The notes under the pieces were generated by a model that saw only the letters and a program-made list of their open reading frames with translations, had not been told where the DNA came from and did not search any database. This document shows, piece by piece, positions 1 to 5,601 of a stretch of 8,370 nt of DNA. A program made the translations under genes and the position numbers. The number at the start of each line of letters is the position of its first letter. Position 1 is the first letter of the stretch. Where the stretch lies: contig JBJTIF010000099.1 of assembly GCA_046094825.1 (NCBI GenBank), forward strand, positions 1-8,370, read 5' to 3'. This DNA comes from JBJTIF01 sp046094825. Lineage in GTDB: Bacteria > Actinomycetota > UBA4738 > HRBIN12.

Positions 1-520
1 CACGGACGTGTTCGTCCCGCTCGAGTGCGCGATCGGCGACCTCGCGGCCGGCTGGTACGGGTTCCGCTGCGCCGTGGCCGTCGACGGCAACGACGCGACG
101 CTCGACGCGGAGCGAGGTGGGGCCGAGCGCGACGTCGGCACCGATCTCGACCGCGCCGCGCCGAACCGTCCCGCGGGGCCACGCGACCGGGAACCGTCGC
201 CCACCGTCGAGCGTCGCGTCGTTGCCGTCGACGGCCACGGCGCAGCGGAACCCGTACCAGCCGGCCGCGAGGTCGCCGATCGCGCACTCGAGCGGGACGA
301 ACACGTCCTTGCGGGGCGCCACATCGACGATCGACGCGGGGACGGCGATCGCCCGGCCGTCCTCCCACGCGCCGTCGACCGCGACGACCCGCACCTCCCG
401 GAACGTCACCTGGTGCGGGAACGCGTCCTCTCCTCGGAGGATGAGCGCACCTTTGAGGCCGGTGGGGAGCCGTTCGAACCGCGCGCGGATCGAGATCCCG
501 GAGGGATCGACTCCGATCAC
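1..520 (-). CDS. Unrecognised protein, N-terminal part, truncated at window edge
   Basis: The reading frame opens with GTG at 520-518, sharing GTGA with the ahcY stop, so it is probably translationally coupled and the last visible operon member. The protein begins VIGVDPSGISIRARFERLP and contains DVFVPLECAIGDL, AGWYGFRCAVAVDG and RRFPVAWPRGTVRRG. Alternating hydrophobic residues and many Gly and Asp turns suggest a beta-rich domain. I see no signal peptide or membrane segment, and I do not recognise the family. The frame stays open to base 1. Only codons down to about base 108 (roughly 137 residues) look genuine, because bases 4-107 are the exact reverse complement of 205-308, an internal part of this same gene. 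Past base 107 the frame merely reads the antisense of its own sequence. The true C-terminus is therefore not in this window. The evidence that it is a gene is the overlap, the sensible protein composition and the absence of stops. Confidence 0.6.
   Translation of the reverse strand, partial: MIGVDPSGISIRARFERLPTGLKGALILRGEDAFPHQVTFREVRVVAVDGAWEDGRAIAVPASIVDVAPRKDVFVPLECAIGDLAAGWYGFRCAVAVDGNDATLDGGRRFPVAWPRGTVRRGAVEIGADVALGPTSLRVERRVVAVDGHGAAEPVPAGREVADRALERDEHVR
4..107. repeat. Inverted repeat, left arm (104 bp, perfect)
   Basis: Bases 4-107 are an exact reverse complement of 205-308: all 104 positions match, and pairing positions sum to 312. The arm lies at the extreme left of the window. 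Its top strand encodes the same peptide (FVPLECAIGDLAAGWYGF and so on) that the minus strand encodes in the other arm. Pairing is lost at base 108 on the inner side and at base 3 on the outer side. This is what a fold-back chimera at a contig end looks like, although a natural hairpin is not excluded. Confidence 0.95.
205..308. repeat. Inverted repeat, right arm (104 bp, perfect)
   Basis: This is the partner of the arm at 4-107, separated from it by a 97-base unique spacer (108-204). It lies inside the minus-strand gene that starts at 520 and encodes about residues 71-105 of it. The protein reads sensibly on both sides of this arm, so this copy looks like the original and the left-edge copy like the derived one. 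Confidence 0.95.
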
Positions 521-1773
521 GTGCCCTCGTTCCACGAGCGCAGGTACGTCTCCTGCTCCGGCGTGAGCGCGTCGATCTCGACGCCCATCGCCTGGAGCTT
601 CAGGCGCGCGACCTCTCGGTCGATCTCCGAGGGGACCGGGTAGACACCGCGTTCGAGCGAGCTCGCGTTCGCGACGACCCACTCGACCGACAGCGCCTGG
701 TTCGCGAACGACATGTCCATGACCGCGGCGGGGTGCCCCTCGGCGGCAGCGAGGTTCACGAGGCGCCCCTCGCCGAGGAGGTGGAGCCGTCGCCCGTCGG
801 CGAGCGTGTACTCGTCGATCCACTCGCGGATCCGGCGGACGCCGCCGGTCGCGAGCGACGCGAGGCCCGGCTTGTCGATCTCGACGTCGAAGTGCCCGGC
901 GTTCGCCATGACCGCGCCGTCCTTCATGACCTCCATGTGCTCCCGACGCAGGACCGCCTTGTCCCCCGTCACCGTGACGAAGATGTCGCCGATGCGGGCC
1001 GCCTCGCGGAGCGGGAGCACGCGGTAGCCCTCCATGAGCGCCTCGAGCGCGACGATCGGATCGACCTCGGTCACGACGACCTGCGCACCCATCCCGCGCG
1101 CGCGGGAGGCGACGCCCCGGCCGCACATCCCGAAGCCCGCGACGACGACCGTCCGACCCGCGAGGAGGAAGTTCGTCGCGCGCATGATCGCGTCCATCGT
1201 CGACTGCCCGGTGCCGTAGCGGTTGTCGAAGAGGTGCTTCGTGTTCGCGTCGTTCACGGAGACGATCGGGTAGCGGAGCGCCCCATCGGCGGCCATCGCC
1301 CGCAGGCGGATCACGCCGGTCGTCGTCTCCTCGGTCCCGCCGACGATCTCCGCGAGCTGGTCCTGCCGCTCCGTGTGCAGGACGTTCACCATGTCGGCGC
1401 CGTCGTCCATCGAGATGTGCGGATGGGTGTCGAGGACCGCGTTGATGTGGCGGAAGAACGTCGCGGTGTCCTCGCCCTTGATCGCGTACGTGGGGATGCC
1501 GTCGGCGGTGAGGGCCGCGGCGACGTCGTCCTGCGTCGACAGGGGGTTCGAGGCGCAGAGCGTGACCTCGGCGCCACCGGCCTTGAGGACGTGCATGAGG
1601 TTCGCGGTCTCCGTCGTCACGTGGAGGCATGCGCCGATCCGCATCCCCGCGAGCGGGCGTTCCTTCTCGAAGCGCTCCCGGACGAGCCCGAGCACCTGCA
1701 TCTCGGCCGCCGCCCACGCGATGCGCTCCCGACCCAACCCGGCGAGACCGGGATCCTTCACGTCGCCTGCCAT
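517..1773 (-). CDS. ahcY: Adenosylhomocysteinase (S-adenosyl-L-homocysteine hydrolase)
   Basis: This cytosolic NAD-dependent enzyme splits S-adenosylhomocysteine into adenosine and homocysteine, relieving product inhibition of methyltransferases. The protein is 418 residues. Visible substrate-site motifs are HVTTET (51-56, with Glu55 at the adenine-recognising position), STQDD (79-83), MDDGAD (122-127), EETTTG (148-153) and NDANTKHLFDNRYG (174-187, with Lys179 and Asp183). The NAD fold carries GFGMCGRG (213-220). Later motifs are NAGHFDVEID (291-300) and AAAEGHP (342-348). The short form, with FDNRYGTGQST and a C-terminus ending SWNEGT, resembles the archaeal/Thermotoga-type enzymes rather than the longer mycobacterial one. 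The ATG at 1773 is preceded by AAAGGAG (1784-1778) with a 4-base spacer. The true start therefore lies well inside a longer open frame, and the gene overlaps the end of the phosphorylase gene by 16 bases. The stop TGA overlaps the GTG of the next gene. Confidence 0.97.
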   Translation of the reverse strand: MAGDVKDPGLAGLGRERIAWAAAEMQVLGLVRERFEKERPLAGMRIGACLHVTTETANLMHVLKAGGAEVTLCASNPLSTQDDVAAALTADGIPTYAIKGEDTATFFRHINAVLDTHPHISMDDGADMVNVLHTERQDQLAEIVGGTEETTTGVIRLRAMAADGALRYPIVSVNDANTKHLFDNRYGTGQSTMDAIMRATNFLLAGRTVVVAGFGMCGRGVASRARGMGAQVVVTEVDPIVALEALMEGYRVLPLREAARIGDIFVTVTGDKAVLRREHMEVMKDGAVMANAGHFDVEIDKPGLASLATGGVRRIREWIDEYTLADGRRLHLLGEGRLVNLAAAEGHPAAVMDMSFANQALSVEWVVANASSLERGVYPVPSEIDREVARLKLQAMGVEIDALTPEQETYLRSWNEGT

Positions 1774-2600
1774 GGGGCTCCTTTCGCGAGCACGTCGCCG
1801 ATGACCTCGCCGATGGCTCCCGCCATCGCGTCGGAGGCCGCCACGACGTCCTCGTGCCGGACTTCCTTGCCGACCTCGTTCGTCACGAAGAACAGCCCGA
1901 GCACCCGCATCCCGAGGGCACGGGCGGGGACCGCCTCCGGCACCACCGACATCCCGACGACCGACGCGCCGATCGTCCGGAGGAACGCGATCTCCGCCGG
2001 GGTCTCGTACATCGGGCCGGGCATCGCCGCGTACACGCCGCGCGACACGGGGATCCCCCGCGAGCGCGCGGCCGCCTCGGCGAGCTCGGCGAGCGCCCCA
2101 TCGTACGCGCCGACGAGGTCCACGAAGGGCGGTGACCCGTCGGGTCGTCGCCACCCGCGGAGCGGGCTCTCGCCGAGGAGGGTCAGGTGGGCGGACCCGA
2201 CGACGAGGTGGCCCGTCCCGAGGCCCGCGGCGATGCCGCCGGTCGCGGCGGTGAGGATCGCGGTGCCGGCCCCGAGCGCATGCGCGAGGCGCACCGGCAG
2301 GGCGCACGTCGCGAGCGGATGCCCCTCGTAGAGGTGGATGCGACCGCGGAACCCGACGATCGGGACGCCCGCGAGCCGCCCGAGGATCACGCGACCCGCG
2401 TGGCCGGGGACCGATGGGGACGGGAACCCCGGGAGCTCGGAGAAGGAGAACGACGCCTCCTCCTCGACCTCGCCGAGCGCGGCCCCGAGCCCCGAGCCGA
2501 TCACGATCGCGACCTCCGGCCGGAACGCGCTGCGCGAGCGCACGTACTCCGCCGCGAGGTCAGCGAGCCCGTCGGGCGGCGCGGGGAACCCCTCCGTCAC
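1758..2600 (-). CDS. punA: Purine-nucleoside phosphorylase (trimeric type)
   Basis: It phosphorolyses purine nucleosides to free base and ribose-1-phosphate in purine salvage. The 280 residues match the trimeric family in length and motif order. The phosphate site has GSGLG (35-39, Ser36), PGHAG (65-69, His67) and GRIHLYEG (86-93, Arg87, His89). The base/sugar site has TAATGG (117-122), AYDGAL (155-160), GPMYETPAE (185-193, Glu189), GMSVVPE (206-212) and VTNEVG (229-234, Asn231), then a ribose-site His239 in RHEDV. The Glu plus Asn pair is the signature of 6-oxopurine-specific enzymes (inosine, guanosine). Methylthioadenosine phosphorylases carry Asp at the Asn position, so that alternative is unlikely. 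It starts with GTG at 2600, sharing GTGA with the upstream isomerase stop, with AAGGA about 9 bases before the start. Its 3' end holds the ribosome site and first codons of ahcY, which implies coupled expression. Confidence 0.95.
   Translation of the reverse strand: MTEGFPAPPDGLADLAAEYVRSRSAFRPEVAIVIGSGLGAALGEVEEEASFSFSELPGFPSPSVPGHAGRVILGRLAGVPIVGFRGRIHLYEGHPLATCALPVRLAHALGAGTAILTAATGGIAAGLGTGHLVVGSAHLTLLGESPLRGWRRPDGSPPFVDLVGAYDGALAELAEAAARSRGIPVSRGVYAAMPGPMYETPAEIAFLRTIGASVVGMSVVPEAVPARALGMRVLGLFFVTNEVGKEVRHEDVVAASDAMAGAIGEVIGDVLAKGAPWQAT
1778..1784 (-). promoter_or_regulatory. Ribosome binding site deciding the ahcY start
   Basis: AAAGGAG on the minus strand lies four bases before the ATG at 1773, inside the last codons of the phosphorylase gene. 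It fixes the ahcY start there rather than at codons further upstream in the same open frame. Confidence 0.75.
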
Positions 2601-3610
2601 CGGAGGGTGTCCTTCAGCCGCGTGATGACGTCGACCGGGGTCGGGTCGATCCCGCGGAGGATCGCGGAGTACGTCGACGCGTGGTCGCCGACCGTGACGA
2701 GCGACAGGAGCCGCGCGAGCGGACCCTCACCGATCGCCCAGACCTCCTCGACGATCGCACCGGAGGCGCGGGCGACGTCCGCGGTGAACGCGAAGCGCGT
2801 CGGCAGATCCGCGCGCTCTCCGTCGACGCGGAGCGCGACGATCGCGAACCGTCGGCCACGATCCTCGTACCACCCGACGATCTCGTTGTGATCGAGCTCC
2901 GACATCTCGGAGGAGAACGCCGGCGACTTCGCGTTCTCGTTCCACTGCGTGCGCCACCGGTACGCACCGACCCCCGCGAGCCCGTCGCTCCCCCAGATGA
3001 CCGGCATCCGATCGCCGATCGTCTCCGCGAGCCGCTTCGCGGGGTTCACGGATGTTGGCGAGGCCGGGGCGAGGGTCGCGGCGATCGAAGCGGCGACCTC
3101 GGCCGCCTCCTCGACCTCGGCCGAGACGTCGGGGAACGATCCCGTTCCGACGAGCAGCCCGAGCGCAGCGCCCGCGAGGTGGCCGAGGGCGGCGCGCGGC
3201 TGCATCCCGCCCGGGATGCCCGCCCGCGGCAGGGAGAGGTCGGCGGCGCGCGTGCCGAGGCGGCCGCCGGAGGTCACGACGACGACGCGGCATCCGCGCG
3301 CGAGCGCGGCCTCGAACGCGCCGTTCGTCTCGGCGGTGTCGCCGGAGTACGACGAGGCGATGACGAGGGTGTCCTTCGTCGCCCACGCAGGGACGACGGC
3401 GCCGCGCACGACCGCGACGGGCATCGGGAAGCGCCCGGCGGCGACGACGCGCGCGACGTCACCCGCGACGGCCGATCCCCCCATCCCGCACACGACGACC
3501 GCGTCCGCGTCGCGGGCTTCCGCGCCCGCCGCGAGGCCGGCGCGGAAGCCGGACCGCAGATCGGCCGCGAGCCCGCCGCACGCGGCGAGCATGTTCGCGG
3601 GATCGTGCAT
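2597..3610 (-). CDS. Bifunctional phosphoglucose/phosphomannose isomerase (SIS domains)
   Basis: It interconverts fructose-6-P with glucose-6-P and mannose-6-P, supplying the phosphomannomutase encoded just upstream. From the ATG at 3610 it is 337 residues. It shows a SIS fold with GMGGSAVAGD (43-52), the sugar-phosphate loop SSYSGDTAET, then WNENAKSPAF (catalytic Glu), SELDHNEIVGW (catalytic His) and a C-terminal GDHAS-RGIDPTPVDVITRLKD with the conserved Lys five residues from the end. The start is a problem. Family members typically begin close to a LDDP motif. Here LDDP is encoded nine codons upstream of the ATG, preceded by ACG (3637-3635), and the frame has no ATG, GTG or TTG between 3610 and a GTG at 3784, inside the Trm112 region. 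A strong GGAGGAG (3654-3648) sits 10 bases before the ACG, whereas nothing precedes the ATG. The product may thus start at ACG or be fused to Trm112 through a sequence error. The 3' end shares GTGA with punA. No separate class I manA is visible. Confidence 0.9.
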   Translation of the reverse strand: MHDPANMLAACGGLAADLRSGFRAGLAAGAEARDADAVVVCGMGGSAVAGDVARVVAAGRFPMPVAVVRGAVVPAWATKDTLVIASSYSGDTAETNGAFEAALARGCRVVVVTSGGRLGTRAADLSLPRAGIPGGMQPRAALGHLAGAALGLLVGTGSFPDVSAEVEEAAEVAASIAATLAPASPTSVNPAKRLAETIGDRMPVIWGSDGLAGVGAYRWRTQWNENAKSPAFSSEMSELDHNEIVGWYEDRGRRFAIVALRVDGERADLPTRFAFTADVARASGAIVEEVWAIGEGPLARLLSLVTVGDHASTYSAILRGIDPTPVDVITRLKDTLR

Positions 3611-3819
3611 GCGGACGTGCTGCGGATCGTCGAGCGTGCTCCTCGGTCTCCTCCGGGTCTCCGTGCCTCGTCGACGAGCATCACGGGGATGCCGTCGCGG
3701 ATCGGGTACGCGAGGCCGCAGGCCGCGCAGACGAGCTCCTGCGCCTCCGCATCGAGGCGGAGATCGCCGCGGTCCGCCGGGCACACGAGGAGCTCGAGGA
3801 GGCGGGGGTCGAGCGTCAC
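3274..3819 (-). CDS. Trm112-family zinc-binding domain; reading frame lacks a proper stop
   Basis: The first 53 residues (bases 3819-3661) are a clear Trm112/YcaR-like domain. It begins TLDPRLLELLVCP, then has a CAAC knuckle (31-34) and GLAYPIRDGIPVMLVDEAR. The family is about 60 residues, with roles from methyltransferase partner to unknown small protein. Position 16, where a second N-terminal Cys can occur, is Asp (CPAD), leaving Cys13, Cys31 and Cys34. The start is GTG at 3819, sharing GTGA with the mutase stop, with GGAGGG-type ribosome site at 3831-3824. After residue 53 the frame continues without a stop to 3274, deep inside the isomerase gene. That stretch is Arg/Ser-rich out-of-frame noise, not protein-like. 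The domain is well supported, but the end given here is only the formal stop. A base indel near 3640-3665, or a fusion to the isomerase, would explain both this missing stop and the missing isomerase start. Confidence 0.7.
   Translation of the reverse strand: MTLDPRLLELLVCPADRGDLRLDAEAQELVCAACGLAYPIRDGIPVMLVDEARRPGGDRGARSTIRSTSACTIPRTCSPRAAGSRPICGPASAPASRRARKPATRTRSSCAGWGDRPSRVTSRASSPPGASRCPSRSCAAPSSLRGRRRTPSSSPRRTPATPPRRTARSRPRSRADAASSS
3648..3654 (-). promoter_or_regulatory. Strong ribosome binding site upstream of an ACG codon
   Basis: GGAGGAG on the minus strand is followed 10 bases later by ACG (3637-3635), in frame with the isomerase and next to its LDDP motif. No such site precedes the first ATG at 3610. 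It argues that the ancestral isomerase start was at or very near this ACG. Confidence 0.5.
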
Positions 3820-5177
3820 CGCGCTCCCTCCCCCTCGGTGCGGATGAGGTCGAGGAGTTCGCCGGTGCGCTCGGCGAGCAGCTCCGTCGTCCGCGCTTCG
3901 ACGTTCAGCCGCAGGAGCGGCTCCGTGTTCGAGGGACGCACGTTGCACCACCAGTCATCGAACTCGATCGTGAGGCCGTCGAGGTGGTCCTGCCTGCCCT
4001 CGGAGAACGCGGCAGCGACCCTCGCCGTCGCGGCCGCCGTGTCCGCGACGCGCGAGTTGATCTCGCCGGAGGCCGCGTAGCGGCGGAACGGCACGAGCGC
4101 CTCGGACAGCGGTGCGCCGGCGCGCGAGAGCTGCTCGAGGACGATGACCGCCGCGATGAGACCGGAGTCGGCGCGGTAGTTGTCGCGGAAGTAGTAGTGG
4201 CCGGAGTGCTCGCCCCCGAAGATCGCGTCGGTCTCGGCCATCACCTGCTTGATGAACGAGTGCCCCACGCGCGTGCGGACGGCGCGGCCGCCGGATTCCG
4301 CGATGACCTCGGGCACCGTCCACGACGTGATGACGTTGTGGACGATCGCGGCGCCGGGCTCGCGGGCGAGCATCGCCTTCGCGACGAGCGCCGTGATCTC
4401 CGAACCGCTCACGCCGTCCGCCTGCTCGTCGACGACGAACACCCGGTCGGCATCCCCGTCGAACGCGAGGCCGATGTCGGCACCGCGCTCGATGACCGCG
4501 GCCTTCAGGTCCTCCTGGTTCGCGGGATCGATCGGATCGGCGGGGTGGTTCGGGAACCGGCCGTCGAGGTCGGGGTAGAGGTGGATGAGCCGGATCGGGA
4601 GACGCTCGGCCACCGCCGGGAGCACGAGCCCGCCCATGCCGTTCGCGGTGTCCGCGACGACCGTGAGCGGCCGCATCGCGGCGACGTCGACGAACGAGAG
4701 CACGTGCTCGACGTAGGGGCCGAGGAGATCGCGGCGCTCGACGGTACCGGGGGTCGCGGCCGGCGCGGGCTCCGGACCGTCGGCGAGCGCCGCGATCTCG
4801 GCGAGACCGGTGTCCTGGCCGACGGGCGCCGCACCCGCACGGCAGAACTTCATGCCGTTCCACATCCAGGGGTTGTGGCTCGCGGTGAGCATGATGCCCG
4901 GCACCGCGAGGTGGCCGGAGGCGAAGTAGAGGAGGTCGGTCGACGCGAGGCCGAGGTCGACGACGTCGGTCCCGACGGCGGTGATGCCCGCCGCGAGCGC
5001 CTCGGCGAGTTCGGGCGAGGACACGCGGCAGTCGCGGCCGATCGCGATCGCCGGCGCATCGACCCATCGGGCGAACGCGGTGCCGATCCGTCGTGCCGCA
5101 CCGGCGTCGAGGTCGTCGGGCACGACGCCGCGCACGTCGTAGGCCTTGAAGATGCCGCGCACCGATCGCTCACCCAC
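3816..5177 (-). CDS. manB: Phosphomannomutase/phosphoglucomutase
   Basis: This alpha-D-phosphohexomutase moves phosphate between C6 and C1 of mannose (and usually glucose), giving mannose-1-P for GDP-mannose. All four family domains are seen in 453 residues. N-terminal IFKAYDVRG (9-17) is followed by the phosphoserine loop TASHNP (98-103, Ser100), the metal loop DGDADR (240-245), the sugar-specificity loop GEHSGH (322-327) and the phosphate-binding RPSNTEP (414-420). Length and motif spacing match the bacterial bifunctional PMM/PGM group, and the sequence alone cannot decide the preferred sugar. The GTG start at 5177 lies just downstream of a candidate -10 box, suggesting a leaderless message. 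An internal GTG at residue 6 is possible, but would sit only two codons before conserved sequence. It heads a run of overlapping genes: its TGA overlaps the GTG of the Trm112 gene. The same neighbour order occurs around pmmA in mycobacteria, which fits a glycan-precursor role. GEHSGH rather than the common GEMSGH is a minor variation. Confidence 0.95.
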   Translation of the reverse strand: MGERSVRGIFKAYDVRGVVPDDLDAGAARRIGTAFARWVDAPAIAIGRDCRVSSPELAEALAAGITAVGTDVVDLGLASTDLLYFASGHLAVPGIMLTASHNPWMWNGMKFCRAGAAPVGQDTGLAEIAALADGPEPAPAATPGTVERRDLLGPYVEHVLSFVDVAAMRPLTVVADTANGMGGLVLPAVAERLPIRLIHLYPDLDGRFPNHPADPIDPANQEDLKAAVIERGADIGLAFDGDADRVFVVDEQADGVSGSEITALVAKAMLAREPGAAIVHNVITSWTVPEVIAESGGRAVRTRVGHSFIKQVMAETDAIFGGEHSGHYYFRDNYRADSGLIAAVIVLEQLSRAGAPLSEALVPFRRYAASGEINSRVADTAAATARVAAAFSEGRQDHLDGLTIEFDDWWCNVRPSNTEPLLRLNVEARTTELLAERTGELLDLIRTEGEGAR

Positions 5178-5186
5178 GATGCGCGC

Positions 5187-5216
5187 ATCCTATCCCCCGC
5201 GTGCGTGGGCGGTCCC
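5187..5216 (-). promoter_or_regulatory. Candidate promoter of the manB operon (leaderless type)
   Basis: Reading the minus strand, TAGGAT (5192-5187) fits an actinobacterial -10 box, and GGGACC (5216-5211) is a weak -35 candidate 18 bases upstream. Transcription would start at about 5180-5177, at or within three bases of the GTG codon, leaving no room for a ribosome site, and none is seen. The -10 box is persuasive by sequence and position. The -35 box is poor. Confidence 0.45.
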
Positions 5217-5229
5217 GGGTGACCCGGGA
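5213..5229. promoter_or_regulatory. Perfect 17-bp dyad, possible operator
   Basis: TCCCGGGT-g-ACCCGGGA is an exact 8-bp inverted repeat about one central base. It overlaps the upstream half of the candidate -35 region of the manB promoter, where a bound regulator could block or recruit polymerase. The one-base centre makes it a poor RNA hairpin, so DNA binding is the more natural reading. In GC-rich DNA short palindromes do arise by chance, and no regulator gene is in the window. Confidence 0.35.
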
Positions 5230-5269
5230 GCCTCGGGGGACGCCGCGCCGCGGAGACGCCGGTCGTTCC

Positions 5270-5318
5270 GGCCGGAGCGGAGGGGCCGGTGCGGTCAGAC
5301 GGCCGGAGCGAAGGGGTC
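5270..5318. repeat. Short imperfect direct repeat, 18 bases, two copies
   Basis: Bases 5270-5287 (ggccggagcggaggggcc) recur at 5301-5318 with two differences. The second copy spans the last codons of the DUF3499 gene and the first lies in the gap beyond its stop. This looks like a small local duplication of a gene end. I assign it no function. Confidence 0.35.
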
Positions 5319-5540
5319 GCCGCCGAAGGCGAGACGCGGCGGGGCGACGGGACGCCGCTCGTCGACCGTCGTCCACCCGTACGGGGGCGTGAGCCGCGCC
5401 GCATGGCCGTCGCAGAGTTCGAGGAACCGCCGATCGGCCTCCGGGGCGAGCGCCGCGACGACGATCTCCTTCGTCGCGTAGCGCACCGCCACCGTCACGG
5501 CGGCGGTGTTGCCACAGGTCTGCTTCTGACAGGAGCGCAT
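5295..5540 (-). CDS. DUF3499 family protein, small Cys-containing
   Basis: This 81-residue protein matches DUF3499, an actinobacterial family of unknown function. The start MRSCQKQTCG, then a short beta-rich stretch (AAVTVAVRY), a central Pro-Glu-Ala turn and LCDGHAARLTPPYGW are the family hallmarks. Cys4, Cys9, Cys43 and His46 could form a single metal site of zinc-ribbon kind, but that is inference. After about residue 60 the tail (RRPVAPPRLAF) is likely disordered. The ATG at 5540 begins exactly where transcription from the candidate promoter would start, so the message is probably leaderless. In mycobacteria the corresponding gene (Rv3258c, from memory) also lies next to the phosphomannomutase gene. 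The 117-base gap to manB, containing that gene's own candidate promoter, suggests separate or partly separate transcription. Confidence 0.85.
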   Translation of the reverse strand: MRSCQKQTCGNTAAVTVAVRYATKEIVVAALAPEADRRFLELCDGHAARLTPPYGWTTVDERRPVAPPRLAFGGDPFAPAV

Positions 5541-5546
5541 GGATCG

Positions 5547-5574
5547 ATGCTAGGGAGCCACGGCGCGGATGCAA
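5547..5574 (-). promoter_or_regulatory. Candidate promoter of the DUF3499 gene (leaderless)
   Basis: On the minus strand TTGCAT (5574-5569) and TAGCAT (5552-5547) are separated by 16 bases, close to the -35 TTGACA and -10 TANNNT consensus. Only six bases separate the -10 box from the ATG at 5540, so the first transcribed base would be the A of the start codon. The 61-base gap between the two genes has room for little else. Confidence 0.55.
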
Positions 5575-5577
5575 GCA

Positions 5578-5595
5578 CCGCGGGGATGCCCGCGG
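5578..5595 (-). terminator. GC hairpin after the transpeptidase gene, weak terminator candidate
   Basis: CCGCGGG and CCCGCGG form a perfect 7-bp stem with a 4-base loop, beginning six bases past the transpeptidase stop and ending just before the next promoter. No T-run follows, so a standard intrinsic terminator is not shown. Its position between the stop and the next -35 box is the main argument. Confidence 0.3.
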
Positions 5596-5601
5596 GGACG
5601 A

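Noticed and set aside
8..643. A plus-strand frame whose first 33 residues look protein-like
   Set aside because: The sensible peptide comes from the left arm of the inverted repeat, which copies the minus-strand gene. The remainder is antisense noise.
1774..2307. Extended N-terminus for adenosylhomocysteinase of nearly 180 residues
   Set aside because: The extension is an Arg-rich out-of-frame reading of the phosphorylase gene. The ATG at 1773 has a good ribosome site and gives the usual family length.
733..2331. A 532-codon open frame on the plus strand opposite ahcY and the phosphorylase gene
   Set aside because: It is composed mainly of Arg, Asp, Glu, Ala and Val dictated by the opposite strand, has no family motifs and lies antisense to two well-conserved enzymes.
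2414..3847. A 477-codon open frame on the plus strand
   Set aside because: It is extremely Arg/Pro-rich and antisense to the isomerase and Trm112 genes, so it is a shadow.
2949..5222. A 757-codon open frame on the plus strand opposite manB and the isomerase gene
   Set aside because: Long antisense frames are expected in GC-rich genes because stops are AT-rich. It spans several real genes and shows no recognisable domain.
5230..5294. A terminator between the DUF3499 gene and manB
   Set aside because: Several GC-rich self-complementary bits occur, but none forms a clean stem followed by a T-run, so I cannot support one.
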